NCBI GenBank assembly: GCA_963749895.1
Contig: CAVVOG010000003.1
Coordinates: forward strand, 930,001 to 994,000
DNA: 64,000 nt
Direction of reading: 5' to 3'
DNA from: AC-51 sp963749895
GTDB lineage: Bacteria; Actinomycetota; UBA4738; HRBIN12
The notes under the pieces are model-generated. The model was not told the DNA's origin, did no database searches, and worked only from the letters and a program-made list of their open reading frames with translations. Positions 56,782 to 64,000 of the stretch are shown piece after piece; within the stretch, counting starts at the first letter, position 1; each line of letters begins with the position of its first letter. The translations under genes and the position numbers were made by a program.

Positions 56782-57300
56782 TCAACCGTGGGGGTCGAAG
56801 GCCGGATGCCACCGGACCTCGCCCGCGAGCCGCGCGACGCGTTCCGCGTCGAGGACGGCGATCTGGAGGTCCTCCTCGGCGATCACGAACCCATCCGGCT
56901 GGACCCCAACGAACGGGTTGCGCAGCCCGTGGGGGGCCGCGGGTTCGAAACCGCGAGCCCCGTAGTAGGCCGGACTGCCCAGGAGGATCACGGCGCAGGC
57001 ACCTCGGGTCCGCGCCTCCTCGAGCGCCGCTGCCACCAGACCCGAGCCGACGCCGGAGCCCTGTCGGTCGGGCAGTACCCCGATCGGCCCGAGCCCCACC
57101 ACCTCGTCGCTGCCGACCCACACGGTGCTCAACTGGACGTGTCCGACGACCCGGCCGTCCTCCTCCGCCACGATCGCGAACGACCCCGGGGCGTCGCGGA
57201 CCTCGTCGACGATCCGGGGCTCATCGGGCGTGTCGAACGCGGCCCGCTCCACCGCCAGCGAGGCCTCGCGGTCCTCCGGACGTTCCAGCCTGAGGTTCAC
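56782..57300 (-). CDS. GNAT family N-acetyltransferase (YhbS-like)
   Basis: 172 residues with LGPIGVLPDRQGSGVGSGLV (motif A, acetyl-CoA pyrophosphate loop) and ILLGSPAYYGARGFEPA (motif B with Tyr), typical of YhbS-like acetyltransferases. The acceptor is unknown. GTG at 57300 overlaps the dut stop by 4 nt, so it is coupled to dut. Confidence 0.88.
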   Translation of the reverse strand: MNLRLERPEDREASLAVERAAFDTPDEPRIVDEVRDAPGSFAIVAEEDGRVVGHVQLSTVWVGSDEVVGLGPIGVLPDRQGSGVGSGLVAAALEEARTRGACAVILLGSPAYYGARGFEPAAPHGLRNPFVGVQPDGFVIAEEDLQIAVLDAERVARLAGEVRWHPAFDPHG

Positions 57301-57731
57301 GAGCGGCCCGTAGAGCCGAACCCACCCTCGCCGCGCGCGGTGTCCGGCAGATCGTCCGTCCACCCAGCCTCGATCGTCGGGATCGGGACGACCACCAACT
57401 GGGCGATCCGATCTCCGACCTCGACCTGCACGGCCTCGGTCCGATCGAGGTTCACGACCGCGCAGATCACCTCACCGCGATAGCCGGCGTCGATCAGTCC
57501 CGGCGCGTTCGCGAGGGTCAACCCGCGCTTCGACGCGAGGCCGCTGCGGGGCAGCACGAGCCCCGCATGGCCGTCCGGGATCGCCACCGCGATGCCCGTG
57601 GGGATCATCGCGCGCTCGCCGGGACCCACGACCGCGGCCTCCGCCGCGCGCAGGTCGAGACCAGCATCGCCAGGGTGCTGAGCGGCCGGGAGCTCCGCTC
57701 CCGGCCGCACCCGCTTGACGCGGAGGTCCAC
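57297..57731 (-). CDS. dut: dUTP diphosphatase
   Basis: Hydrolyses dUTP to dUMP, keeping uracil out of DNA. 144 residues with dUTPase motifs 1–5: DAGLDLRAA, PRSGLASKRG, GLIDAGYRGE with the catalytic Asp, RIAQLVVVP, and C-terminal RGEGGFGSTG. GTG at 57731 begins 2 bp after the nrdJ stop. Grouping with nrdJ joins dNTP production and dUTP removal. Confidence 0.93.
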   Translation of the reverse strand: MDLRVKRVRPGAELPAAQHPGDAGLDLRAAEAAVVGPGERAMIPTGIAVAIPDGHAGLVLPRSGLASKRGLTLANAPGLIDAGYRGEVICAVVNLDRTEAVQVEVGDRIAQLVVVPIPTIEAGWTDDLPDTARGEGGFGSTGRS

Positions 57732-57733
57732 CC

Positions 57734-60487
57734 CTACGAGCAGCCGCTCGTGCTGCCGCAGCTCCCACACACGTAGCAGGAGCCGGCCGGCTGCATCTTG
57801 GAGCCGCACTGGTAACACAGCGGAGCGTCGAGGGCCTTCGCGCTGGGCTTGTCACCCATCTCGATCCGCTGCGGGGTACCCGTCACCGGCCCGGTCTCGA
57901 CCGGCGCGTCGTCCGCGCCGGCGCCCACCGGGAGCTCGCCGATCTTCTCCTGGGCCTCGACCTTGCGCTCCTCGATCGACTTGATGCCCAGGCCCTCGCG
58001 CACCTCGATCGGGAGGTGGTCCAGCGCGAGACGCCGGAACACGTAGTCCACGAGCGAGGTCGCGAACCGGATGTCCGGATCGTTCGTCATGCCGCTGGGC
58101 TCGAACTTCGTGTTGATGAACTTCGAGACGAAGGCCTCCAGCGGCACGCCGTACTGGAGACCGAGCGAGACCGCGATCGCGAACGCGTCCATCACGCCCG
58201 ACAGGGTCGAACCCTGCTTCGAGGTCTTCAGGAAGATCTCGCCGAGACCGTCGTCCGGGTACATGCCGGCGTTGATGTAGCCCTCGGCGTCGCCGACCTG
58301 GAACGAGGTCGTGATCGACGGACGGCTCATCGGCAGCCGCTTGCGGACCGGATGCGCCATCGTCGCCGCCTCGGGCTCCGCCTTCTTCTTCTTGTCGGCC
58401 GACAGCGGCTGCGCGACCTTGCAGTTGTCGCGGTAGATCGCGACCGCCTTCAGGCCGAGCTTCCAGCTCTCGACGAAGAGCTGCTCGACCTCTTCGACCG
58501 TGGCCTCCTCGGGCATGTTCACGGTCTTCGAGATCGCGCCGGAGATGAAGGGCTGTGCGGCCCCCATCATCCGCACGTGGCCCATGTAGTGGATCGGCTG
58601 AGCCCCCATGGCCGTGTCGAAGACCGCGTGGTGCTCGGTCTTGAGATGTGGCGAGTCCAGCACCGAGTTGTGCTCAGCGATGTACCCGACGATGTCCTCG
58701 ACCTCGTTCTGCGAATAGCCGAGCTTCGCGAGGGCTCGCGGCACGGTCTGGTTCACGAACCGCATCGTGCCCCCGCCGACGAGCTTCTTCGTCTTCACCA
58801 GGGCGAGCTCCGGCTCGATGCCGGTGGTGTCGCAATCCATCATCAGACCGATCGTGCCCGTCGGCGCGAGCACCGACGCCTGCGCGTTGCGGTACCCGTG
58901 GATCTCGCCGAGGGCGACGGCCTCGTCCCACGATTGCTTCGCCGCGGACAGCATGCCCTCGGGGACGAGCTCGGCGTCGATCTCGTCGGCGGCGGCGCGG
59001 TGCTTGCGCATCACGCGCAGCATCGCGTCCGCGTTCGGTGCGTACCCATCGAACGGACCCGTCACCTCCGCGATCCGGGCACTCGTCCGGTATGCCCAGC
59101 CGGTCATGATCGCGGTGATCGCGCCCGCCCAGGCACGGCCCTGGTCGGAGTCGTACGGGAGGCCCCGTGCCATCAGCAGAGCGCCGAGGTTCGCGTAGCC
59201 GATCCCGAGCTGGCGGTACTGACGGGCGTTCTCGCCGATCCTCTCGGTCGGGTAGTCGGACTCGCCCACCACGATCTCCTGCGCGGTGAAGACGATCTCG
59301 ACCGCGTGACGGAAGCTCGCGACGTCGAAGTTGCCGTCGTCGTCGAGGAACCTCATCAGGTTCAGTGACGCGAGGTTGCACGCGCTGTTGTCGAGGTGCA
59401 TGTACTCCGAGCACGGGTTGGACCCGTTGATCCGGCCGCTCGCCGGGCACGTGTGCCACTCGTTGATCGTGGTGTCGTACTGCATCCCCGGGTCGGCGCA
59501 CTCCCAGGCGGCTTGCGCGACGTCGCGCATCAGGTCGCGAGCCCGCACCGACTCGACGGTCTCTCCGGTCGTCACCGCCTTCAGCTTCCAGTCCCGGTCC
59601 TCGAGGACCGCCTGCATGAACTCGTCGGTCACCCGGACCGAGTTGTTCGCGTTCTGGTACTGGATCGAGTAGCTGTCGCGTCCGTCGAGGTCCATGTCGA
59701 ACCCGGCGTCGCGGAGCGCACGGGCCTTCTTCTCCTCGAGCGCCTTGCACCAGACGAACTCGCGCACGTCTGGGTGGTCGACGTTGAGGATCACCATCTT
59801 CGCCGCGCGGCGGGTCTTGCCCCCGGACTTGATCGTCCCCGCGCTGGCGTCGGCGCCGCGCATGAAGCTCACCGGTCCGCTCGCCGTGCCCCCGCCGGCC
59901 AGTGGCTCGCGCGAGGAGCGGATCTTGCTGAGGTTGATCCCCGAGCCCGAGCCGCCCTTGAAGATCGTGCCCTCCTCGACGTACCAGTTGAGGATCGAGC
60001 TCATGTGGTCGTCGACCGCCAGGATGAAGCACGCCGAGCACTGCTGGGGGGTGTCGGGCACACCCACGTTGAACCACACCGGGGAGTTGAACGCGGCCTT
60101 CTGGTTCACCAGGAGGTGACTGAGCTCCTCGGCGAAGACCTGTGCGTCGTGCTCGGTGGCGAAGTAGCCGTTCTTGCGTCCCCACCCGGTGATCGTGTCC
60201 ACGACGCGGGACACGAGCTGGCGCACCGAGGACTCTCGCTGGGGGGTCCCGAGCGTGCCGCGGAAGTACTTCTGGGCGACGATGTTCGTGGCGTTCTGCG
60301 ACCACGACGCGGGGAACTCGACGTCCCGCTGCTCGAAGGCGTTGCCGCCCTCCTTGTAGTTCGGGATCACCGCGTCGCGGGTCTCCCACTCCACCTGGTC
60401 GAACGGGTGCACGCCGTCGGTGGTGAAGTAGCGGGTGAAGGTCAGTCCGTCGCGGATGACCTCCACGTCTCCCTCGCGTGTCGCCAT
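57734..60487 (-). CDS. nrdJ: adenosylcobalamin-dependent class II ribonucleotide reductase
   Basis: 917 residues. It reduces ribonucleotides to deoxyribonucleotides using B12. Visible parts are the N-terminal SSVRQLVSRVVDTI region, active-site segments NSPVWFNVG and SACFILAVDD, NGSNPCSEYMHLDNSACNL with the loop Cys, a TSCPD-type domain (DDGLGEIFLKTSKQGSTLSG), and a C-terminal Cys-rich tail (CYQCG, CYVCGSCG) that passes electrons from thioredoxin. ATG with GAGGAGGGG upstream. Tandem NrdR boxes precede it. Confidence 0.96.
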   Translation of the reverse strand: MATREGDVEVIRDGLTFTRYFTTDGVHPFDQVEWETRDAVIPNYKEGGNAFEQRDVEFPASWSQNATNIVAQKYFRGTLGTPQRESSVRQLVSRVVDTITGWGRKNGYFATEHDAQVFAEELSHLLVNQKAAFNSPVWFNVGVPDTPQQCSACFILAVDDHMSSILNWYVEEGTIFKGGSGSGINLSKIRSSREPLAGGGTASGPVSFMRGADASAGTIKSGGKTRRAAKMVILNVDHPDVREFVWCKALEEKKARALRDAGFDMDLDGRDSYSIQYQNANNSVRVTDEFMQAVLEDRDWKLKAVTTGETVESVRARDLMRDVAQAAWECADPGMQYDTTINEWHTCPASGRINGSNPCSEYMHLDNSACNLASLNLMRFLDDDGNFDVASFRHAVEIVFTAQEIVVGESDYPTERIGENARQYRQLGIGYANLGALLMARGLPYDSDQGRAWAGAITAIMTGWAYRTSARIAEVTGPFDGYAPNADAMLRVMRKHRAAADEIDAELVPEGMLSAAKQSWDEAVALGEIHGYRNAQASVLAPTGTIGLMMDCDTTGIEPELALVKTKKLVGGGTMRFVNQTVPRALAKLGYSQNEVEDIVGYIAEHNSVLDSPHLKTEHHAVFDTAMGAQPIHYMGHVRMMGAAQPFISGAISKTVNMPEEATVEEVEQLFVESWKLGLKAVAIYRDNCKVAQPLSADKKKKAEPEAATMAHPVRKRLPMSRPSITTSFQVGDAEGYINAGMYPDDGLGEIFLKTSKQGSTLSGVMDAFAIAVSLGLQYGVPLEAFVSKFINTKFEPSGMTNDPDIRFATSLVDYVFRRLALDHLPIEVREGLGIKSIEERKVEAQEKIGELPVGAGADDAPVETGPVTGTPQRIEMGDKPSAKALDAPLCYQCGSKMQPAGSCYVCGSCGSTSGCS

Positions 60488-60516
60488 ACGTTCCCCTCCT
60501 CGGTACTCGATGCTGT

Positions 60517-60546
60517 GGATACCCCGTGGGGAAGCGGTGGGTATCC
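60517..60546 (-). promoter_or_regulatory. stem-loop in the nrdJ leader
   Basis: GGATACCC (60517–60524) and GGGTATCC (60539–60546) form a perfect 8-bp stem with a 14-nt loop in the presumed 5' untranslated region, about 30–60 nt before the start codon. The flanks TGTGGATAC and TGTGGACAG resemble DnaA boxes but imperfectly. It does not match the B12 riboswitch. Confidence 0.3.
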
Positions 60547-60584
60547 TGTGGACAGACTTACATCCCTGTGATTCCGGGCCCGGG

Positions 60585-60614
60585 CATCATGGACCTCCGG
60601 CGTGCGAACGTCAA
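60585..60614 (-). promoter_or_regulatory. candidate nrdJ promoter
   Basis: On the minus strand TTGACG (60614–60609) and ATGATG (60590–60585) are 18 bp apart. The -35 hexamer lies inside the nearer NrdR box, which would let NrdR block RNA polymerase. The -10 is a weak match. Confidence 0.4.
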
Positions 60615-60656
60615 GCGCTAGTGGCCAGAATCGTGTGCACCCACAACATCTAGTAT
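60609..60656 (-). promoter_or_regulatory. tandem NrdR boxes upstream of nrdJ
   Basis: Two 16-bp sites, 60641–60656 (CCACAACATCTAGTAT) and 60609–60624 (CGTCAAGCGCTAGTGG), start 32 bp apart, about three helical turns, as is usual for NrdR site pairs. The first matches the NrdR consensus core (CwAtATaTwG) well; the second keeps CAA and CTAGTG. NrdR itself is encoded just upstream (60711). Confidence 0.7.
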
Positions 60657-60710
60657 CCCAGACCCAGCCACACGCCCGACAGGCACCACATGATGGGCGG
60701 CGGACGAGAC

Positions 60711-61187
60711 CTACCGGGGTCGCCGCTTCGCCGGCACCTTCTTCTCGAGCAGCAGCCCGAGTTCCCGCTCGAAATCCGTGATGCCCTGGAAGTCCTTGTA
60801 GACGCTGGCGAAGCGCAGGTACGCGACCTCGTCGACCTTCTGCAGGGCGGCCAGCACCTCGGCACCGACCTGTCGGGAGGTCACGTCCGGGCCTTTGCGG
60901 CGGAGGCGCAGCTCGATCCGGTCGACGATCTCGTCGATCCGATGGTTCGAGACGGGCCGGCCCGCGAGGGCCTTGCGGATCCCCGCCTCGACCTTGTCCC
61001 GGTCGAACGGCTCGCGAACCCCCGCGCGCTTCACGACGACCAGGCCGACGTCTTCGATCCGTTCGTAGGTCGTGAACCTCCGCCGGCACGTGGCGCACTC
61101 GCGTCGGCGGCGGATCGCCGAGCCCGTGTCCGCGGGTCGCGAATCCACCACCCGGTCGTCGTCGGCATCGCACCACGGGCAGCGCAT
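60711..61187 (-). CDS. nrdR: transcriptional repressor NrdR
   Basis: 158 residues. Zinc ribbon with Cys3, Cys6, Cys31 and Cys34 (MRCPWC, CATC) followed by RRFTTYER and an ATP-cone (about 47–137) that senses ATP/dATP. It represses ribonucleotide reductase genes when dATP is high. ATG at 61187. It lies between the LysM gene and nrdJ on the same strand. Confidence 0.96.
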   Translation of the reverse strand: MRCPWCDADDDRVVDSRPADTGSAIRRRRECATCRRRFTTYERIEDVGLVVVKRAGVREPFDRDKVEAGIRKALAGRPVSNHRIDEIVDRIELRLRRKGPDVTSRQVGAEVLAALQKVDEVAYLRFASVYKDFQGITDFERELGLLLEKKVPAKRRPR

Positions 61188-61245
61188 CGTGAAGAGCCAC
61201 AAGATGTTGTGGCGGCGCGCACGGTAGCCGGGACACGGGTGGGCG

Positions 61246-61530
61246 TCAACCGACGTGCAGGACCAGCACCTGTCCAGGGACGATCGCCGCGCCGTCGAGG
61301 GCGTTGGCCTCGACGAGCCGGTCGACGACGTCGCGCGGGTCCTCCTGGGGGGCGAGGCGCGTGGCGACCGCCCAGAGCGTGTCTCCGGCACGGACCACGT
61401 ACCGCTGCGGCGGAGCATCGGTGGAAGGCCCGCCGAACGCGTTCGCGGCCGCCGGTGCGCCGAGGGCCACCGTCAGGACGAGGACGGCGACCGCCCCGAT
61501 CCGCCGCCGACGAACACGTGTTCGATGCAT
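61246..61530 (-). CDS. small LysM protein divergent from lexA, probable SOS cell-division inhibitor (YneA/Rv2719c-like)
   Basis: 94 residues: basic MHRTRVRRRR, a hydrophobic helix or signal (11–31), then a LysM domain (about 43–92, YVVRAGDTLWAVATRL to GQVLVLHVG). In Bacillus (yneA) and mycobacteria (Rv2719c) a LysM gene at this place, divergent from lexA, is SOS-induced and delays division. Two SOS boxes lie in the intergenic region here. Order lexA–LysM–nrdR is the mycobacterial one. Function by position and domain. Confidence 0.8.
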   Translation of the reverse strand: MHRTRVRRRRIGAVAVLVLTVALGAPAAANAFGGPSTDAPPQRYVVRAGDTLWAVATRLAPQEDPRDVVDRLVEANALDGAAIVPGQVLVLHVG

Positions 61531-61542
61531 GATGGAAGCCTG

Positions 61543-61560
61543 ACCGAACGGATGTTCGGT
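61543..61560. promoter_or_regulatory. LexA-binding site (SOS box) 1
   Basis: ACCGAAC-GGAT-GTTCGGT, an inverted repeat with 7-bp arms and the CGAAC(N4)GTTCG core of Gram-positive SOS boxes. It lies 13 bp before the LysM gene start. Confidence 0.75.
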
Positions 61561-61573
61561 GTCAACGAACGAC

Positions 61574-61589
61574 TCGAACATATGTTTGA
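61574..61589. promoter_or_regulatory. LexA-binding site (SOS box) 2
   Basis: TCGAACATATGTTTGA, one base short of a perfect TCGAAC(N4)GTTCGA palindrome, 79 bp before lexA. Together with site 1 it can control both divergent genes. Confidence 0.8.
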
Positions 61590-61667
61590 ACCTCCCTCGG
61601 GCTGGTGCTACCTTCCGCCCCAACGAACCCGCCCCTCGGATCGGGCGATACCAGGAGGGTATGGACC

Positions 61668-62276
61668 ATGTCTGACATCACTTCCCGCCAGCAGCGGATC
61701 CTCGACGTCATCGCCGAGACCGTGCGCGACCGGGGCTACCCACCGACCGTCCGCGAGATCGGCGAGGCGGTCGGCCTGACGTCGTCGTCGTCGGTCCACG
61801 CGCAGCTGGCGAACCTCGAGCGCAAGGGTCTGCTCCACAAGGACCCCACGAAGCCTCGTGCGGTGACCTTGGACGGTCCTCGCGCCGACGGCACGACCGT
61901 GCCGCTCGTGGGGCGGATCGCGGCGGGCGCTCCCACCCTCGCGACCGAGCACGTCGAGGACTACCTGACGGTCCCCGCGGACTTCACCCGCGGCGGCGGG
62001 GAGCACTTCGCCCTGCGCGTCACCGGCGACTCGATGATCGGCGCCGGGATCCTCGACGGCGACGTCGTGGTCGTCCGGAGCCAGGAGACGGCCTCGGACG
62101 GCGACATCGTCGCGGCGCTCATGCCCGGCCCTGCCGAGGACGAGGCCACCGTCAAGCGCTTCGGGCACGATGGTCCCCGTGTGATGCTGATCCCCGAGAA
62201 CCCGTCCCTCCAGCCTTTCGAGATGAGCGACGGACGGATCCTCGGCCGTATCGTCGCGGTCCTCAGACACCTCTGA
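61668..62276 (+). CDS. lexA: LexA repressor
   Basis: 202 residues. N-terminal winged helix (TSRQQRILDVIAETVRDRGY, PPTVREIGEAVGL) and C-terminal S24 peptidase domain with cleavage site Ala86–Gly87 (AAGAP), Ser122 (GDSM) and Lys163 (ATVKRF). All residues for RecA-stimulated self-cleavage are intact. AGGAGG lies about 10 nt upstream of the ATG at 61668. Confidence 0.96.
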   Translation: MSDITSRQQRILDVIAETVRDRGYPPTVREIGEAVGLTSSSSVHAQLANLERKGLLHKDPTKPRAVTLDGPRADGTTVPLVGRIAAGAPTLATEHVEDYLTVPADFTRGGGEHFALRVTGDSMIGAGILDGDVVVVRSQETASDGDIVAALMPGPAEDEATVKRFGHDGPRVMLIPENPSLQPFEMSDGRILGRIVAVLRHL

Positions 62277-62321
62277 CGTGCGCTAGGCTCCCCCCGTCCG
62301 TCACGACGGAAGGAGCCAGGA

Positions 62322-63320
62322 GTGGCGCAGCAGGGGCACACGGCCTTCGAGCATCAGATCCGTTCCCAGCCCGCCGAGCTCGAACACCTGCTGACCGACC
62401 CTCGCGCGCGTGAGCAGATCCACGCGGCGGCCGAGGGCCTCCATCGCGTCCGTCGACTCTGGGTCGTAGGTACCGGCAGCAGCCAGCACGTCGCTCACCT
62501 CGGAGCGGCCATGCTCCAAGATGCCGGTCGGTCGGCGCATGCGGTGTCGTCGATGCAGTTCGTCCGCAACGCCCCGATCGTGGGCCCCCATGACGGCGTC
62601 GTGATCGTCACGCACTCGGGTTCGAGCGCCTACGCGATGGCGGCGCGCGTCCTGGCCTTCTCCGCGGGGCTGCAGACCGTGACGATCACGCGCCGCGGCA
62701 CCGCGCTGAACGACGTGATCGAGACGACCGCGGCCGAGACGTCCGAGACGCACTCGGTCGGCTACACGACCGCGCTCTTCGCGATGGGGCTGCTTTCCGC
62801 CGAGATGGGCGCCGACTCGATCACCCTCGAGGCCCTCGCGGGGGTGCCTTCGGCGGTGGGCGCCGCCCTCACGGACACCGGGACGCAGCAGGTCCCTGCG
62901 CCGTCGCGCGCCCTCGTGTTCGCGGGAGCCGGCCCCACGGCGATCACCGCGAAGGAGGGCGCCGTGAAGGTCAGGGAGGCGGCCCACCTCCTGGGCGAGG
63001 GGTTCGACGCCGAGTACCTGCTCCACGGGAGCGGCACCGTCCTGACCTCCGCCGACCACCTGGTCGCGCTCGTGACACCCGACGAAGACGGCCTGGTCGA
63101 CGGCGTCGCCCGCGCGGCCGAAGCGAGCGGCGTGGGCGTGACGCGCGTCGCCGAGCCCGCTCCCCTTCCGCCGCTCCTCGCGCAGATCCCGTACGCGGCG
63201 CGGTTGCAGGTCCTGGCATTGCGCCTTGCCCTCGCGAAAGGCCGCAACCCTGACGTGGTGTCGACCGGCGCCTGGGCCGATCCGGCGTTGTGGGCGATCG
63301 GCGCCCCGAAGACCGGCTAG
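62322..63320 (+). CDS. double SIS-domain sugar isomerase-like protein
   Basis: 332 residues with two SIS domains: LWVVGTGSSQHVAHLGAAML, VIVTHSGSSAYAM in the first, and AGAGPTAITAKEGAVKVREA in the second, as in the isomerase half of GlmS or AgaS/FrlB-like proteins. No glutaminase domain is present. The sugar phosphate is not predictable. GTG start with GGAAGGAG upstream; it ends overlapping the convergent hflX stop by 2 nt. Confidence 0.83.
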   Translation: MAQQGHTAFEHQIRSQPAELEHLLTDPRAREQIHAAAEGLHRVRRLWVVGTGSSQHVAHLGAAMLQDAGRSAHAVSSMQFVRNAPIVGPHDGVVIVTHSGSSAYAMAARVLAFSAGLQTVTITRRGTALNDVIETTAAETSETHSVGYTTALFAMGLLSAEMGADSITLEALAGVPSAVGAALTDTGTQQVPAPSRALVFAGAGPTAITAKEGAVKVREAAHLLGEGFDAEYLLHGSGTVLTSADHLVALVTPDEDGLVDGVARAAEASGVGVTRVAEPAPLPPLLAQIPYAARLQVLALRLALAKGRNPDVVSTGAWADPALWAIGAPKTG

Positions 63321-64000
63321 GTCTCGGCGTCCGGGACCGGGACGCGCACGACCCCCTGGGCGTAGGTGCGCACCTGGCTGAGCACGCGCAGGCCGACGCG
63401 CGCGGTGACCCGGGTCCCCTCGGGCTCCGCCACCGCCTCCAGCACGTCGGCCTCGCGGTAGAGCATCGCGACCAAGTCTCCACGCGCCCACGGGATCAGC
63501 ACCTCGATGTCGACCGGCGGGCGAGGGAGCGCCTCCTCGATCGCCACCAGCAAGCCGTCGATCCCCTCCCCCGTCAACGCGGAGACCGGGACCGAGCCGG
63601 GGAAGCGACGTGCCAGGCGGACACGCTCGCTGCCGGACAACGCGTCGACCTTGTTCAGGACCAAGATCTCGGGGAGATGCCCGGCGTCGATCTCGTCGAG
63701 CACCCGCCGTACGGCTTCGATCTGTCGGTCGACCGCGGGCGACGCCGCGTCGGCGATGTGCACGACCAGGTCCGAGAGGGTGACCTCCTCGAGGGTCGAG
63801 CGGAACGCCTCGACCAGGTCGTGCGGGAGCTTCTGGACGAACCCCACCGTGTCGGCGATCGTCGCCTTCCGCCCACCGGGGAGCTCGAGCTTCCTCGTCG
63901 TGGGATCGAGCGTGGCGAACAGCTGGTCCGCGACGATCACGTCGGCGCCGGTCACCCGGCGCATCAGGGTGGACTTGCCCGCGTTCGTGTACCCGGCGAT
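63317..64000 (-). CDS. hflX: GTPase HflX, C-terminal part (runs off window end)
   Basis: Ribosome-associated GTPase that can split stalled ribosomes. The visible part begins in the P-loop (AGYTNAGKSTLMRRVTG), then DQLFATLDPTTRKLELPGG, DTVGFVQKLPHDLVEAFRSTLEEV (G3 and downstream), NKVD (G4) and the C-terminal domain. The N-terminal domain lies beyond position 64000. Confidence 0.93.
   Translation of the reverse strand: MAGYTNAGKSTLMRRVTGADVIVADQLFATLDPTTRKLELPGGRKATIADTVGFVQKLPHDLVEAFRSTLEEVTLSDLVVHIADAASPAVDRQIEAVRRVLDEIDAGHLPEILVLNKVDALSGSERVRLARRFPGSVPVSALTGEGIDGLLVAIEEALPRPPVDIEVLIPWARGDLVAMLYREADVLEAVAEPEGTRVTARVGLRVLSQVRTYAQGVVRVPVPDAET

Noticed and set aside
60488..60710. Adenosylcobalamin riboswitch before nrdJ
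   Set aside because: The leader is short and no B12-box-like sequence (GCCACTG type) in a suitable fold is seen; NrdR boxes explain the regulation better.

Overview
The window is a high-GC, densely packed bacterial chromosome segment. Several blocks are arranged as in Actinomycetota: thrS–HIT–pgsA–acyltransferase–pimA, lexA–LysM gene–nrdR, alaS flanked by a DUF948 gene, and secF–secD–yajC–ruvBAC. PilB/PilT ATPases next to aroE–mltG–ruvX–alaS and a class II (B12) ribonucleotide reductase suggest a deep-branching actinobacterial lineage rather than a Streptomyces or Mycobacterium. That placement is inferred from gene order only; no rRNA is present.

Positions 1–33384 are one long leftward housekeeping run with many 1–4 nt start/stop overlaps. 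It holds type IV pilus ATPases, aroE, mltG, ruvX, alaS, rarA, aspS, hisS, dtd, the (p)ppGpp synthetase/hydrolase, apt, the SecDF–YajC translocase accessory (with an HD-domain gene inside it), ruvBAC, yebC, pdxST, htpX and lemA. It ends with a phosphatidylinositol-mannoside block: pimA, acyltransferase and a PgsA homologue whose catalytic motif is degenerate. One sulfotransferase-like gene (28618) runs the other way.

Positions 33466–45743 hold a rightward EF-G-like GTPase, then a leftward thrS–HIT–hydrolase–DUF423 group, a PadR-regulated ABC exporter, tRNA-Val(CAC) and four lineage-specific or hypothetical genes.

Positions 45873–56502 form an integrated element of about 10.6 kb. It is bounded by a perfect 37-bp direct repeat, the 5' half of tRNA-Val(GAC). 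It carries a tyrosine integrase beside its attachment site, a zinc-ribbon/Toprim primase-like gene, several small genes, a lone HK97-type prohead-protease-like gene, a minimal HEAAH (M41-like) protease, and a ClC–SulP anion-transporter pair at the distal end. No terminase large subunit, portal, capsid or tail genes are seen, so it looks like a satellite or decayed prophage carrying transport cargo.

Positions 56503–64000 return to chromosome: tRNA-Cys, tRNA-Gly, a GNAT gene, dut, nrdJ with tandem NrdR boxes, nrdR, then a LysM gene divergent from lexA with two SOS boxes between them, a SIS-domain protein and a partial hflX. dut, nrdJ, nrdR, lexA and the LysM gene group nucleotide supply with SOS control.

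Most unusual points: SecD with five C-x10-C segments of identical spacing, the active-site-degenerate PgsA homologue, and the tRNA-Val element that replaced the tRNA's upstream region and carries the ClC–SulP pair.
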